This document shows positions 38,101-48,024 of a stretch of 64,000 nucleotides of DNA, piece by piece. The position numbers and the translations under genes were made by a program. Numbering within the stretch: the first letter of the stretch is position 1; each line of letters opens with the position of its first letter. The stretch is from Paramarasmius palmivorus (lineage: Eukaryota; Basidiomycota; Agaricomycetes; Agaricales; Marasmiaceae). Under the pieces are notes generated by a model. The model was given only the letters and a program-made list of their open reading frames with translations, did not search any database and was not told where the DNA came from. Location: positions 186,001-250,000 of the forward strand of contig JAYKXP010000060.1 in the NCBI GenBank assembly GCA_037176845.1. Direction: 5' to 3'.

Positions 38101-40721
38101 ATGCTGGTCGGGGGGTAGTTCGACAGGTTCTATCGGGAAAGTGTGGACCTGGATTCGAGAGCTTTGAACCCAGTTCTCCTCAGACTGGGAGTATATGCGA
38201 TAGCTGCACAGAAGGAAAGCTGCCGCAGCAACCCTACTACTCTTCAGAGAATCGTGCCTCCAAACCTCTGGAGCTGGTGCATACAGATACGTGTGGCCCC
38301 ATGCCAGTCACTTCACCTCATGGAAACTTGTATTTTCAAGTCCTCTACGATGACTGCACTTGCGCCAACGCAGTAGTTTTCCTTAAGGATCGATCACAGG
38401 TACCTCAAGCCATCAGAACAGTTATCACACGTTGGGAGTTACTGATGAACTCGAAAACGATCAACGTACGATGTGATGGATCTGCGGAGCAGGCCGAAGG
38501 AGAGCTCTTAGACTGGTATCGTAGTAAGGGCATACAAGTTCAAGTTACTGCGCCCTATGCACACCCGCAGAATGGAAGTGCTGAACGCTTTGTACGGGTT
38601 CTCGAGGACGACATGAATGTCCTCCTGGCATGGGCTAATCTTCCTCTATCATTCTGGGAAGATGCTATTCGCACATCATCCTTTGTTCGATTCCGTCTTC
38701 CGTGTACTGCCTTACCTCGCTTCAAAACACCATACGAGATTGTTCATAACAGCCAACCCGACTATTCTACCCTTCGAGCATGGGGGTGCAGATGTTGGGT
38801 TGCTATCCCTCCAGAGTTAATGCAGAAGGGTAGTCCTCGACGATATGAGGCGATATTCATTGGATACGAGGAAGGGAGAATTGGGTGGCGTGTGCGAGAC
38901 CTAAAGGGAAGGTACAGGTTCTCTCGGGATGTACTTTTTGATGAAAACACTCCGGGATACTTGGGCCGTGTTCCTGATGGCTACTATGCACCTACAGGAG
39001 AGTCTTCGTCACAAAGGGAGCAGGCTTCAAACATTCCACGGGAACTTGAAGATTTAGCAGACCTACCACCTACCATCGAGGATGAAGGAGATCTACCCAT
39101 TCGACCAAAGCCAACTCGAGAGACCGAATCGAGCGAACTTCGTGCGAGGCCGAGGAGGACCAGAGAGCAGACTGCGTTGGGGCGTGAATGGCAGGAAGGA
39201 ATCAGGAAGCGCGATGCATGGCGTGAAGAGATTCGGCGGAAACGGCTAGAGCGACAGGCTGGTGGAGTGGTTAAGGAGGATGGTGTACAGGCCATGGTTT
39301 GCCTTGCGGCTATTGATGATCACATTGCTGATGCACATTCCGTTGACCTTCTTGCATCGCAAGAATCTGGCGTAATACGGGAAGAGGTCAACTACATGGA
39401 ATACCCAGGCAACATGGATGGATTGGCACTTGCTACCACTAGACCAAAGGTATACGATCTCGAGAAGAAACCGCTTTCTTACCATGAAGCACACTCGCGG
39501 CCCGATTCTTCGAAGTGGAAGGCAGCAGAACTAGAAGAACTTGCTAGTCTCCAACGACTCAAGGTACTCAAAGAAGCCGAGCTCCCCAAAGGTGCACATG
39601 CAGTGGGGGTACGATGGGTGTATGATTTCAAACACAACGAGCGTGGAGAAATCACAAAGCACAAAGCCAGACTGGTTGCTCAAGGTTTTAGTCAACGCCC
39701 CGGGGAGTATGGCGAGACATATGCTCCCGTTGCAAGGCTCACGAGCATCCGCATCCTAATAGCCTATGCAGTCAAACACGATCTCGAAATGTTTGTATTC
39801 GACTTCAAAACTGCTTTCCTCAATGCGCCACTCTCACAGGTCGTCTACTGCAAACAGATCCCAGGCTATCCATTGGCACGGAAGGACCTTGTATACATTC
39901 TGCTAAAGGCACTGTATGGTTTGAAGCAGGCCTCTGCAGAATGGTACAAATTGCTTTGGGATAGGTTACGGCGACGATTAAAGTTCCTCCGGTGCGCAGC
40001 TGATAACGCCGTGTTTTATTGCACCTGGTCTTCTTCCCCAGATTCTTCTGTCCCCATGCCTGCATCTGGATCACCGCTCATGATGATCATTGGTCTCCAT
40101 GTCGATGATGGCCTCTGTGTCACCAACTCGACCCCATTGTATCATTGGGTTATTCGCACTCTCTCGGAAGAGTTTGTGCTTAATGACCTGGGTCCTGCTA
40201 ATCTGTATTTGGGCATCACTATTGTTCGTGACAGGTCGAAGCGAAGGGCTTACCTCACTCAGCAACCATATATTCACGAAATCCTTCAAACATATGGCAT
40301 GTCGAATGCGTCGAAGGTCCAGGTTCCTCTCCGTTCCAAAATCGCAGAATTACCCTCACCACCCGTCTCCTCACTACCTGATGCACCCGGTGATCCTGAT
40401 CAGTTACGAACACTATACATGCGAATCATCGGGTCTCTACTTTACCTGGCAATGTGTACACGACCTGACATTGCGTACGCTGTCATGGCACTCAGTCAGT
40501 TCAACACGAAGGCGACGAAGACACATCTCCTGGCAGCCAAGGGTGTACTCCGGTATCTGATAGGCACATCAGACTTTGCTCTAGAGTATGGGGGTGATCA
40601 TGGGGGTGATATGAGTTTTTCATCCTTGCCCGTCGATGATGTAGCTTTTACGGGAATTTTAGCCTTTTACCATCATCTGGTCTGTCTGAGGAGTTCGTTA
40701 GCTCACACGTTGTATCATTAG
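35193..40721 (+). CDS. copia Gag-Pol polyprotein, RNase H truncated
   Basis: One uninterrupted 1,842-codon frame. Residues 1-750 are Gag-like, Ser/Pro-rich at the start, without a CCHC knuckle that I can see. The protease has ILDSGSSKHLF. The integrase has a His/Cys region (HDRLIHAG...CDSC) and D-D-E residues in VHTDTCGP, VRCDGSAEQ and NGSAERF. Reverse transcriptase shows WVYDFKHNERGEITKHKARL, FDFKTAFLNAPL, ALYGLKQASAEWYK and the V-D-D box (LHVDDGL). The RNase H connection (RIIGSLLYLAMCTRPDIAYA) is present, but the frame then enters the 3' LTR remnant and stops, so the downstream RNase H catalytic region is missing. Confidence 0.93.
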   Translation: MDPDHPNQPSHHARETLPTAASVPYFDSASHSHISINHGYPHSSNVPHFHAQTPVTPTYGGIPRSQGFISRPNNRIPRSGSFPNFGLNQLATSDVLSTPRNAYNAFHNVVSNFGTAMREMRGANGSQSRVNDTAQSSSFQSSFSPHTQLPFSFSSDHLDQAAHQQIPPARVHWAEPQGRPGGYSAHGEAIPSLDPQASSTRSGFFNSGIPSGQVPVPGPEHTRTSPVSPVQDERDVSSRAGSPAAPSSQRSSSRSPIRSPLPPRPPPPPPPRPHRDPPPHFRTVRPTVSPPPIRSRSRSSSRSSSEFARLSSLIENLILTLSHNSSSQAAAIPSLQNTAPVGLGYSSYHPVTPSFNNTGGMGVPNTMVVPPYSTAPIPQYHQIPSPHNHIPSHSSSQSFQPSSDNMSLSLLRSFISAPLPTLPSTTSIPLLQGKPNYAQWHEAAVGMVQNLGLNSWICGPSPPNLSSFIPDLIPVYPPSLTSASSVADCQLYQVFWSRDGIAAQILMSRLSQSVAAMLPPSTDPVTFHRRTARDILNVLRSRYGVNDFASAALLKEKLWAKQAHPARILDFVTEWRTDLNQLHAASYQIHWGEAITRFLAMLPNDIVWQSIRNTALTETSINPETLNRGSWDYFAELVIQTDSNNAIRERARSAAYATQNLSGNRSRPSGSRGGDNTSSSRSFPSSTQPNRDRHPNSTSSQRNDRSTNTSNVSPSTSSQQSRPQAHLAHSEPHEPDPDIDSLEDSNTTPDVPNDIPESIEEESFQGYTTVPPEAPPGWLYTLAAKSPFVFSAFIRDYQGILDSGSSKHLFNQKQIFWNFNPKAVLSIGTANCGSLETHGKGLVKIKVTDVKFPDKSFVITLEDAHYAPDCPVNLFSFGTFLESGMRMYYEGNEGRIYMKKPSPRAFGVKVMHRLLFVKCEFIMPPTPTIDPSIDVSYLASPIPEEDILIAAPMFEKRQHNFELGHDRLIHAGRGVVRQVLSGKCGPGFESFEPSSPQTGSICDSCTEGKLPQQPYYSSENRASKPLELVHTDTCGPMPVTSPHGNLYFQVLYDDCTCANAVVFLKDRSQVPQAIRTVITRWELLMNSKTINVRCDGSAEQAEGELLDWYRSKGIQVQVTAPYAHPQNGSAERFVRVLEDDMNVLLAWANLPLSFWEDAIRTSSFVRFRLPCTALPRFKTPYEIVHNSQPDYSTLRAWGCRCWVAIPPELMQKGSPRRYEAIFIGYEEGRIGWRVRDLKGRYRFSRDVLFDENTPGYLGRVPDGYYAPTGESSSQREQASNIPRELEDLADLPPTIEDEGDLPIRPKPTRETESSELRARPRRTREQTALGREWQEGIRKRDAWREEIRRKRLERQAGGVVKEDGVQAMVCLAAIDDHIADAHSVDLLASQESGVIREEVNYMEYPGNMDGLALATTRPKVYDLEKKPLSYHEAHSRPDSSKWKAAELEELASLQRLKVLKEAELPKGAHAVGVRWVYDFKHNERGEITKHKARLVAQGFSQRPGEYGETYAPVARLTSIRILIAYAVKHDLEMFVFDFKTAFLNAPLSQVVYCKQIPGYPLARKDLVYILLKALYGLKQASAEWYKLLWDRLRRRLKFLRCAADNAVFYCTWSSSPDSSVPMPASGSPLMMIIGLHVDDGLCVTNSTPLYHWVIRTLSEEFVLNDLGPANLYLGITIVRDRSKRRAYLTQQPYIHEILQTYGMSNASKVQVPLRSKIAELPSPPVSSLPDAPGDPDQLRTLYMRIIGSLLYLAMCTRPDIAYAVMALSQFNTKATKTHLLAAKGVLRYLIGTSDFALEYGGDHGGDMSFSSLPVDDVAFTGILAFYHHLVCLRSSLAHTLYH

Positions 40722-40738
40722 GTTGTTCTATCATAACA
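40654..40738 (+). repeat. 3' LTR remnant (last 85 bp)
   Basis: Identical to 34891-34975. Its left edge abuts the polyprotein frame directly, which marks the deletion junction. Confidence 0.9.
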
Positions 40739-41257
40739 TCCCAAACAGACAAAAAAAGCTAAGAAACGTACAAGAAGCACACTCCGCCTAACTTTCCCGA
40801 CCTTCCAATGAACCACCACCGGGACTTTCCAGCGCGTCCATAGCACGAAAGACACGTATGTAAACCATTTCATATCGTCGATGGAGTACATCTGTTTACG
40901 AAATTGGGCGATGAGTGCGTGTAGTCTGGGCGGAACTAGTAAGTTCAAGTTCAAGGTCCAAGGAAAGCGTACGTACTCTTTCAACTCTCCCTGTATGGCT
41001 CGGATACGGATATCCTGAGACGAGCCGGGAGACACGGGAGCATCCGTTATATCGAAGACGCACACAGCCATACGATGTGTGACATCCTTGAGCGCTTTCT
41101 CTGAAGCGTCAATAGAGGTGTACGTGCGGAAGATTTTAAATTGAGTGTAGAGTAGGCTGATAATGACGAGAGAGAGGATAAGCCAGGTGAATGAGCTTGA
41201 AGTTGACGAATCGCATGACTGGGATTCAGCTAAGGACTCGATGAGAGGGACAATCAT
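40718..41257 (-). CDS. hypothetical single-pass membrane protein, C-terminus altered by copia insertion
   Basis: The frame from ATG 41257 has one N-terminal membrane helix (FTWLILSLVIISLLYTQFKI) followed by a soluble part (HRMAVCVFDITDAPVSPGSS, HALIAQFRKQMYSIDDMKWF). I do not recognise the family. The copia target site lies inside the current last codons: the tail C-Y-D-R-T-T is encoded by the LTR. Without the insert the frame would have continued into the left flank and stopped after about a dozen codons. Introns (for example GTACGT near 40968) may change this model. Confidence 0.45.
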   Translation of the reverse strand: MIVPLIESLAESQSCDSSTSSSFTWLILSLVIISLLYTQFKIFRTYTSIDASEKALKDVTHRMAVCVFDITDAPVSPGSSQDIRIRAIQGELKEYVRFPWTLNLNLLVPPRLHALIAQFRKQMYSIDDMKWFTYVSFVLWTRWKVPVVVHWKVGKVRRSVLLVRFLAFFVCLGCYDRTT

Positions 41258-42104
41258 TGGGAGTGGGGGTTAGACGCTGGTTCGGAGTTGGGCGTTTAAC
41301 GAGCGCTCATGTAGTTTTTGAGGCGAGGGATTGTTGTTGTTGTCCTTGTGCCGGGTTTGCACTCAATACAGAATCGGCATCGGAGTCCTTGGCTGTGACG
41401 GGAATGCTGTATGGCCTATTCAGTTGTAAGGGAAGTGCTGTCAATTGCTGTCAAACCCTGTGTATGATCTTCCCAGTTCCATGTGAGGCAAGCTATCTTG
41501 CAGTTTTTGGTTTTCGCTGAAGACCAGAGAGTTGGAGGGACGTGTGGGCGTACCACCATGTCCATAGTGCTCGACATTCACCAGCAATGTTCTCCCATGC
41601 CAGGGGCTGACCTGTAGACTGGAGTTAGAATGCAGAGTCTGTATATCCCTGGATACCCGCTGCGCACATGGGCTCGGGCACGATGGTGACGTGAGGATTC
41701 CTTTCTATTGCTCTTCAACAGCTTTAGCAGCAGCATCTTGCCGTACTTGGTGTAAAGTAGTCCGGTACTCCAGGTAGTCATCGAATCGTCGAGCATGGAG
41801 AGTATGACAGCACACCACGACTCGTATCAGCTCGTAGCTTCCCCTGAAGCACCTGTCAAGGATGAGTTCTGAGAAGAATCGCGGCCTGGGACATCGAGTT
41901 CTTTGCTCGTCGATGTTTGGTGGTGTCTGGACGTATGATGCAACACAGAACAGCACGAGATGATCCAAGCGTAACCGGTAACAGTGAGTGGTTTGGTACG
42001 AGCTTCGGAGGATCTAAAATGGAGGAAGGCGTTAGATAAGGTGTTGTAGATGGGGTTGGTACGCACCATCGTCATTCAAATATTCATGATTCACCGTTTC
42101 CAAA
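41258..42104. other. intergenic or decayed sequence, no gene supported
   Basis: Short frames on the minus strand (41578-41968, 41827-42075) are not connected by clear splice signals. A GTGCGT...TTTTAG intron-like segment just beyond the methyltransferase remnant resembles one at the 3' end of the intact methyltransferase gene. Confidence 0.3.
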
Positions 42105-42180
42105 CAAGTGGCTTTTCCTTTTCAACACCACAATCTGTTCTATCAACGACTTTCTCCCGTTCATCGCGATGCAATGTTCT
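42105..42180 (-). pseudogene. remnant of thiol methyltransferase C-terminus
   Basis: The minus-strand frame ends EREKVVDR...VEKEKPLVWKR-stop, which aligns with the tail of the intact methyltransferase at 50.2 kb (WEKVVDREPDC...GKERLVVWKR). Only this tail is recognisable, so it is a small duplicated fragment. Confidence 0.55.
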
Positions 42181-42482
42181 ATATGGCGGACTCACTTTTG
42201 TAGGCTCCGACGGGTGTAATGAGATGGCCGCATGTGAACAACTTGAAGCGCTTGGACACTCTTCGATTTTCTCTTTCGTTGGCGAAGCGACACTGGCGAC
42301 GCGCGCTCGCAGAGCTCTTTCACGACCCAACTCTACTCGAGTATAGGCAGCACTAAAGGCTAGCACAGTAAGGTCTTATATATCGCCTTTCTGTTATTTC
42401 ACTGACTCGTACACAGCTCATCGTCTCACAATGACGACTGGACACTACCCCTTTTCCGAGTCTTCCTTTCCTTTCAGCAAAC

Positions 42483-44275
42483 ATGAACCTTCGCGGTGAA
42501 GATACAGGCTCTCACATACACACTTGGTACTTCGATGCAGAAACCATCTCATGCATGCTCTTCCCAAAGGAGTCAAAGGAACCATACACTCCCATTTCCG
42601 ACCGACCGTTTTTTGTGGACATCCTTGAACAGGTTACCAAGAATGCACCATCATTTACTGGTACTGGTACCGACGAAGGCCCAGGGAGCGCCTGCAGATT
42701 CCTCAACTACACCGTCAAGACGTGTCGCAAAGCCTTGGATGCCAGCGATGCCAATGGAGTGCTGCCTAGGCAGAAGCGGTGGTTTCGCAATTCGGAGTCG
42801 ATTTTCACGGACATTGAGGTCGAGGGTTCATCTGGAAAGGATCGCAACGTAAACAATGTTATTCCTCTACTCGAGATACCTCGGAAGGACTTGGTCGATA
42901 GAGCTGCGAATTATGCGCGAGGGCTGTTTCGTGCGAGTCGTACACGTACATGGTCACTCGTCCTGGCCCTCAACCACGAGGAGCTGGTGTTACAGTTCCT
43001 CATTTTCCTCCGTGGGGGCTGTTCGTGTATAGCATCCCAGGAGATACGTTTGAAGGAAGTAGAAGGGAGGAAGGGGGTGTGTAGGATGATTTTGACGATG
43101 TTGTTGTGGACGGAGCCTGGGCATGCAGGCTTTGCGGACGTCTCTGTTGATGGCACAGAAACAGAACACAGCGGACCGTCATATCGTCACGTCCCCTTAC
43201 CACCTGTCGAGAAGCCACCAACGACACCCATTCTGCTCGGGGACGTTGGCGAGCCCCTTATTCATGTCGATAGTAGCTGGAAAATATGCGAAGCGGTTAT
43301 TCATGCGTTGCTTGGTATATTTTCGTGTTACTTTGAATGCGCAAGGCCTTAATTAACTCCTTTACAAAGGTTGGCTGAACTTTTACGAAGCGGGATACTT
43401 GCATAGAGATGTCAGTATCAACAAGGTGCGCTGTTTGAAGCAGCCGGTGGAATCATTCAAGATTTCGATTCCTACCAACAACTCGCGACTGGAGAAGAAG
43501 GATGCTCTGGTTGATCGTGGAGACGTTTCGAGACCGGAGACCTCCAACTCCCAAGATGCTGCAGACATCTTTAAACTACTTGAAACTGCTCGCTCCTCGA
43601 CATCTGGATACGCCGAACGGATCAAAGAAGCTTTTTTGAAGCTCGGAGTCAAGGATGAATATAACACAGTCTTGACGGATATCGATGGAGACATAGCAGC
43701 AAAGCGGATTGACTCCAAGATGTATATCCCGTCGGTGAGTCGCGTTCATTGTAATGCGTCTACACCACTGACACTCTTGCTAGGGAACTCCAGAGTTCAT
43801 GTCTTTTCGTCTTCATATTGCAATGGAGGATGCCGATCCTCATCTACAATCTCCCGTAGACGACCTTCACTCATTCTTCTGGGTTGTCATGTGGGCTGTA
43901 ATGTTCAACGCAAACTTGAAGAATGTGGTGCGATCCAAGCAGGAGAAGCATTGGCAGGAGCGGCTAGCTGGTCGAGCATGTAACAGAATGGCAGTTCCAG
44001 CAGACATGGCGAGTCATCGTCACCGCTCGGACCACAGTCCGATCTTCAAGCAGATGGTTGGTGTCTTGCTCGAGTGGTATAGGACGATAGAGAAGTTGGC
44101 TAGTGATTGGTTGGAAGAGGTGCTGGCTAGAGAACCTGACGAAGATCCAGATAATGGATGGTATCCGACTCACTTTCATCTATATGCCTATCGTGGTGCG
44201 GCAGAGCTTTTGGAGCTGATGCTCAAGTACCAGCACACTTTGATAGCATATGGATCGTTTTCGCATACAGCTTGA
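42483..44275 (+). CDS. FunK1-family protein kinase, possibly a pseudokinase
   Basis: The ATG at 42483 (MNLRGEDTGSHIHTWYFDAE) opens exon 1. A 50-60 nt intron with GTATAT donor joins GWLNFYEAGYLHRDVSINK, the catalytic loop. A later intron joins GTPEFMSFRLHIA, the activation-loop end, then SPVDDLHSFFWVVMWAVMFN, the αF region typical of fungal FunK1 kinases. The stop is at 44275. FunK1 usually has H-R-D-[IV]-S-x-G-N. Here one residue is missing between S and N, and the expected D-F-D/DFG motif reads T-D-I-D-G. These two changes make activity doubtful. FunK1 kinases are expanded in mushroom-forming fungi. A relic copy lies at 47.8 kb. Confidence 0.8.
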
Positions 44276-44644
44276 TTTTATATGTACATATAATACATCT
44301 TGAGACTCGTTGAGCGCTCTTGAGGAAGCCGTTAGAGGCAGGATTGGTACATACCATAGAATGCCTGGGCTCAAAAAGGAAACCCCTCAGTCGCGAGCTC
44401 CTGGAGGTACGAGCACGAGGGTCACGGCCGTCACGGAATGAGTGCCCTCAGGTTCGGAGTTATCATAATCTCGGTGTTTCCGTTGACGCCCTTGCAAAGC
44501 TTTATCACGACCCACCTCCATTATCAGCGGTTATCCGCATATATTTACATATTCATGTTTTCCTTCTGGCGAAATTTTTGGATTTTGAGATTGGACATTC
44601 CGAGTGCAGTAAGTAGAAGGGTTATCCAGGAAGACCACAGTGTT
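44276..44644. other. convergent 3' flanks
   Basis: Space between the kinase and NLR-C stops; no gene supported. Confidence 0.35.
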
Positions 44645-47367
44645 TTATTCGACAGACGTGTTCAATATACATGGAAGATATAACCCAAGCATTTTACTCG
44701 TGGGTAGACTCTGATATTGTGTACGGCAATAGATAACACAGAATTTGGAATGATGTGAGCACCACTGGAACATACGTACCCAGTACAAGTCCAGCCCCCA
44801 GGGGCCCTTGGGATTTTCTGAAGACACGCAGGGTGTACCGGAGTTAGACGTACTGCTAGTAAGGATTGAAGAGCTAGCTGAACTGCCATTGTTGTGCTCT
44901 TCATTGCAATTCACCCAAGACCAGAAAGCCTCTGGATCCTCCGCATCATGGAGCTCTACCGCAAGCCTGCGAACCATTTTCAGGCGCTCCTTCAATAGGC
45001 ACCTAAAACGGCTAAGGTCGTCTTCCTGTTGAACAGTCAGATTCTGAATGTGAAGAAGGGTTCACATGTACGCACCCTAACGATGCCTTTTGAGATGGTG
45101 TAGTTGGTACTATTCCGTATGTCCTCAAGGAATGCATGTAAAATCACATCCCAGGACTGCTGCCACCGGCCACAGCCTTGTGCATACAAGTCATAATAAA
45201 CCCTCGACTCCAACTCTGAATTCTCCTTCATCTTCATGATAGGCACAATTATCCAATCCTTAAGAGCTGATATCCGACAATGTGGAGAGTCAGGAGGTAA
45301 TACTAGAAACCCATGGGATGCACTCCAACGAGGTGGTAAGAAAGCATCCACCAAGGTGAGTGAAGAGATGGCTGGAGGTCGCCGCAACCATTGTTCCATC
45401 CACCGTGTGCCCCAAAACACCAAATTGCCCTCTGTATCTGGAGGAAAGGCAAGATTCAGGACTTCAATACCCTCAAGTAGTTCTAGGCTCTCTATAAACT
45501 GGCGAGGCAATAATGACTCTCGGGACTATCAGCCTCTTGTATTAGACTTGATGCATTGTGCTTGATAATCAATCACGAACCTTTGCCAGTTCAATTCTTG
45601 TCTCCGGCCTAGTTATGTATCCGAACATAGAGCTATCAGCCTGAGATATGATTCGCCCTAGAAATTGAGTGAACTGTTCTCGAAACCACAAACATATGAA
45701 ATGATAAGGATCAAAATCGGACAGTGCCTTAACAAGGTTAATGCTCAACGGGAAAGTTGAACCTGCCCAGTACGTCCAGCCATCCATCACGAGTCTTTGC
45801 AGTGGTATATTAATGTCATCCCATTTCCCTTCCCATACCAACGTGGCATCAGCGAAAGAATGTATGTGATATGGGGGATAATGATGGGCGAGATCCGACA
45901 AGGTTCGGAGTGAGAATAACGCTACAAATTCACAGTACTCGGACTCTGACATTTTCGGTGTATAAAACTCGGCAGACCGAGAGCAATCACCGAGAAACTC
46001 TGTGAATGTGGCGTGGGCAACGTATACATTCTCAGGATGTTCGTCGCCGTTGCCTGAAGGAATCCGGAGTACGGAATGTAGCTTATCCAGAGTTACTAGA
46101 ACTTGTGCTTCCCGGACATCCAAAAAGCGTGCAATCATTGCAGGCGAGCGCCAGGGGGTTCTCGTATCGTGATACGAATGAGGTGTAACCAGGAGTTGAA
46201 GGACAGGCTGCACTTTATCCCATTTCCCACAAGTCGACAGGATCTGATGATACAGCGCATCCAGCGCCGCATAGGGGGAATCAGAGCCAACCTCGACGAA
46301 GATTTGACGAACGGTTTCTAGCCGGTCCTGAGGAGGCTCGTCATCGCTGTCAATAAACTTGATGATCGTAGCTGCGAAGATCATCTGTTTGTCGGCTCTC
46401 CGAACAAGTTCGTCGATGACGTTGTCTCCAGGCCACACGGCCCCTTCCGTACCCAAAACCCGTCGGCGCTCTCTTCTGATGCGGGAGAACTCGTCGGTAA
46501 GGTATCTCGCAATGTCACGATTTAAATCCTCCTGCTCGTTCATATCAATTTCCTTCAGAAATCCTCTGAGGCTTCGGATTTGTTCAACGCCATCCCGTAT
46601 CTGGGATTCGGGACGACTACATAAGAAGACGATCCATGACGGAGGAAAGACGGCGGAAATAAGCCGTAGGATGAGCTCGAGTACCCTTCTCTGTGACGAT
46701 CGATCCACACATTCATCGAGGCCATCAATGACAAGGAGATTGCGCATGGCATTCCATGATGGTGGGTCTACCCTGAGGCATGGCTCAATGATCAGATTGC
46801 GAAGTTGGACCTCGCAAGATGCCTCAAGGACATTGGGATCGACGCCAATCGCTTCGATGATCTTCGAGCAGAGCATTGGGTGGGAAAGCGACCCCACTTT
46901 GCAGAGCTGATACGCGATGCTGGCAATGAAGGGATATATATTGTCTCGAGTGGGGTCGCTTCGGGAGAAGAAGAACGCGGCGGCAAGCCTAGTTTCAGCG
47001 TACTTCTCTGCGATGTGCTGTGCAATCGCTGACTTTCCGATGCCAGCTGTACCGTGTAGCCACAGTACACTGGTGGTCTTGGTCTCGTCCTCGATCCATT
47101 TGCTGATATCAGCAATCATTTGGACTCGAGTACCCTCGTGACAGTTGGGCGGGGGATAGCGCTGCTCGGAATCGTAACAAGCGTTTGGGGCGGCTTTCCG
47201 AGCCAGAGATTCGAAAGCTCTCGCTGCTGTGGTCCAAAATGAGCTGCGTTAAGGACTGTAGGGCTGCAGAGCTTACTGGCATCATCGCTGTTCACGTTAA
47301 ACTGATCCCCAGCTACCAAATTAATTGCATCCCTTCCAACATTGACTTGCGAGCCATTAAAGGCCAT
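44645..47367 (-). CDS. NLR-C: NACHT NTPase, class with acidic WSW C-terminus
   Basis: The leader from ATG 47367 is FNGSQVNVGRDAINLVAGDQ. A 50-nt intron (GTAAGC...CCACAG) joins ARAFESLARKAAPNACYDSE. NACHT motifs: GTAGIGKSAI, NLLVIDGLDECVD, LCSRPESQI and LVRRADKQMIFAATIIKFID, then HATFTEFLGDCSRS. After an intron the post-NACHT region has AFPPDTEGNLVFW and LKDWIIV, then QEDDLSRFRCLLKERLKMVR and DAEDPEAFWSWVNCNEEH, ending at or near 44645. It lacks the GYWN module of NLR-A and NLR-B. It is a segmental duplicate of NLR-D, and the homology continues about 420 bp upstream of the start codon. About 820 residues; the final exon boundary is uncertain. Confidence 0.82.
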
Positions 47368-47784
47368 GTATCCCAGTCACTGCGACGACTGAAGAAGTAG
47401 CGGAAGGGAATAAATGTTTAGAGGTCGTGGAGGTCGTGAACAAACTTGAAGGCACCACGTGTAGAAGGTGTGGAGAAGAATACAGCAAAATGCAGCCTGT
47501 GAAACACCGCGGAAATGTGAAGGCAGTGTCATAATCATCCGTACGAGAGCAATCAGTGACTGAAAGCGCACAAATGTTCAATGGCTATACGGCAGTTCTT
47601 TTTTATAGTTGTACTACTTACGCCAATCAGCATCACCAAGGTCTCGACATGGATGGCGATCCGGTTTCTCCTTGTACTGGAATTCATCACATCGTCGTGT
47701 AACAGGGCTCTGTTTCTGATACGAAGAGCATGAGCACAGAAATTTCTGGGTTGACGCGATAACGTACTCATTTTCAACAGCCCT
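47368..47784. repeat. promoter region duplicated with NLR-C/NLR-D
   Basis: Upstream sequence of NLR-C that is closely similar to the upstream sequence of NLR-D (60750-61246), including the stretch AGAAATTTCTGGGTTGACG near 47738 and 61195. Similarity stops near CAACAGCCCTGATA in both copies. Confidence 0.75.
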
Positions 47785-47793
47785 GATATCATT

Positions 47794-47920
47794 TACCGAC
47801 CAAGGCCCAGGGAGCGCTTCTAGGTTATGTCACAAAGCCTTAGATGCCAGTGAAGTACCGCCCAGGTTTGACGATTCGGTGTCGATTTTCAAGGACGTTG
47901 GTACAATCGCAATGTCGAGA
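47794..47920 (+). pseudogene. relic of the FunK1 kinase gene
   Basis: Aligns with 42670-42850 of the kinase gene (shared blocks AAGGCCCAGGGAGCGC, CACAAAGCCTTAGATGCCAG versus CGCAAAGCCTTGGATGCCAG, and GTCGATTTTCA) with several deletions. It starts right at the edge of the NLR-C/D duplication and cannot encode a kinase. Confidence 0.7.
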
Positions 47921-48024
47921 CTAGCGACTCTTTTTGGCATCATGGCAAGCAATGTAAAGGAGGTGGTATGATGTAGGAAGTATCATGGCTCGGAAAATAA
48001 CCAGTCCTTGAGCTTTTGGTACGG

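Larger units (their letters stand above)
34699..40738 (+). mobile_element. Ty1/copia LTR retrotransposon, 3'-deleted
   Basis: A 6,040-bp insertion flanked by perfect 5-bp duplications. It holds a 277-bp 5' LTR (TGTTGG...ATAACA), a half-tRNA-type primer site, one continuous Gag-Pol frame in the copia order (protease, integrase, reverse transcriptase) and an 85-bp 3' LTR remnant identical to the end of the 5' LTR. An internal deletion removed the catalytic part of RNase H and most of the 3' LTR, so the copy is non-autonomous. The intact frame and identical LTR ends suggest it is young. Confidence 0.93.

Noticed and set aside
46359..46910. 183-codon plus-strand frame
   Set aside because: Antisense shadow of the NLR-C NACHT domain. 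Similar shadows occur in the other NLR copies.
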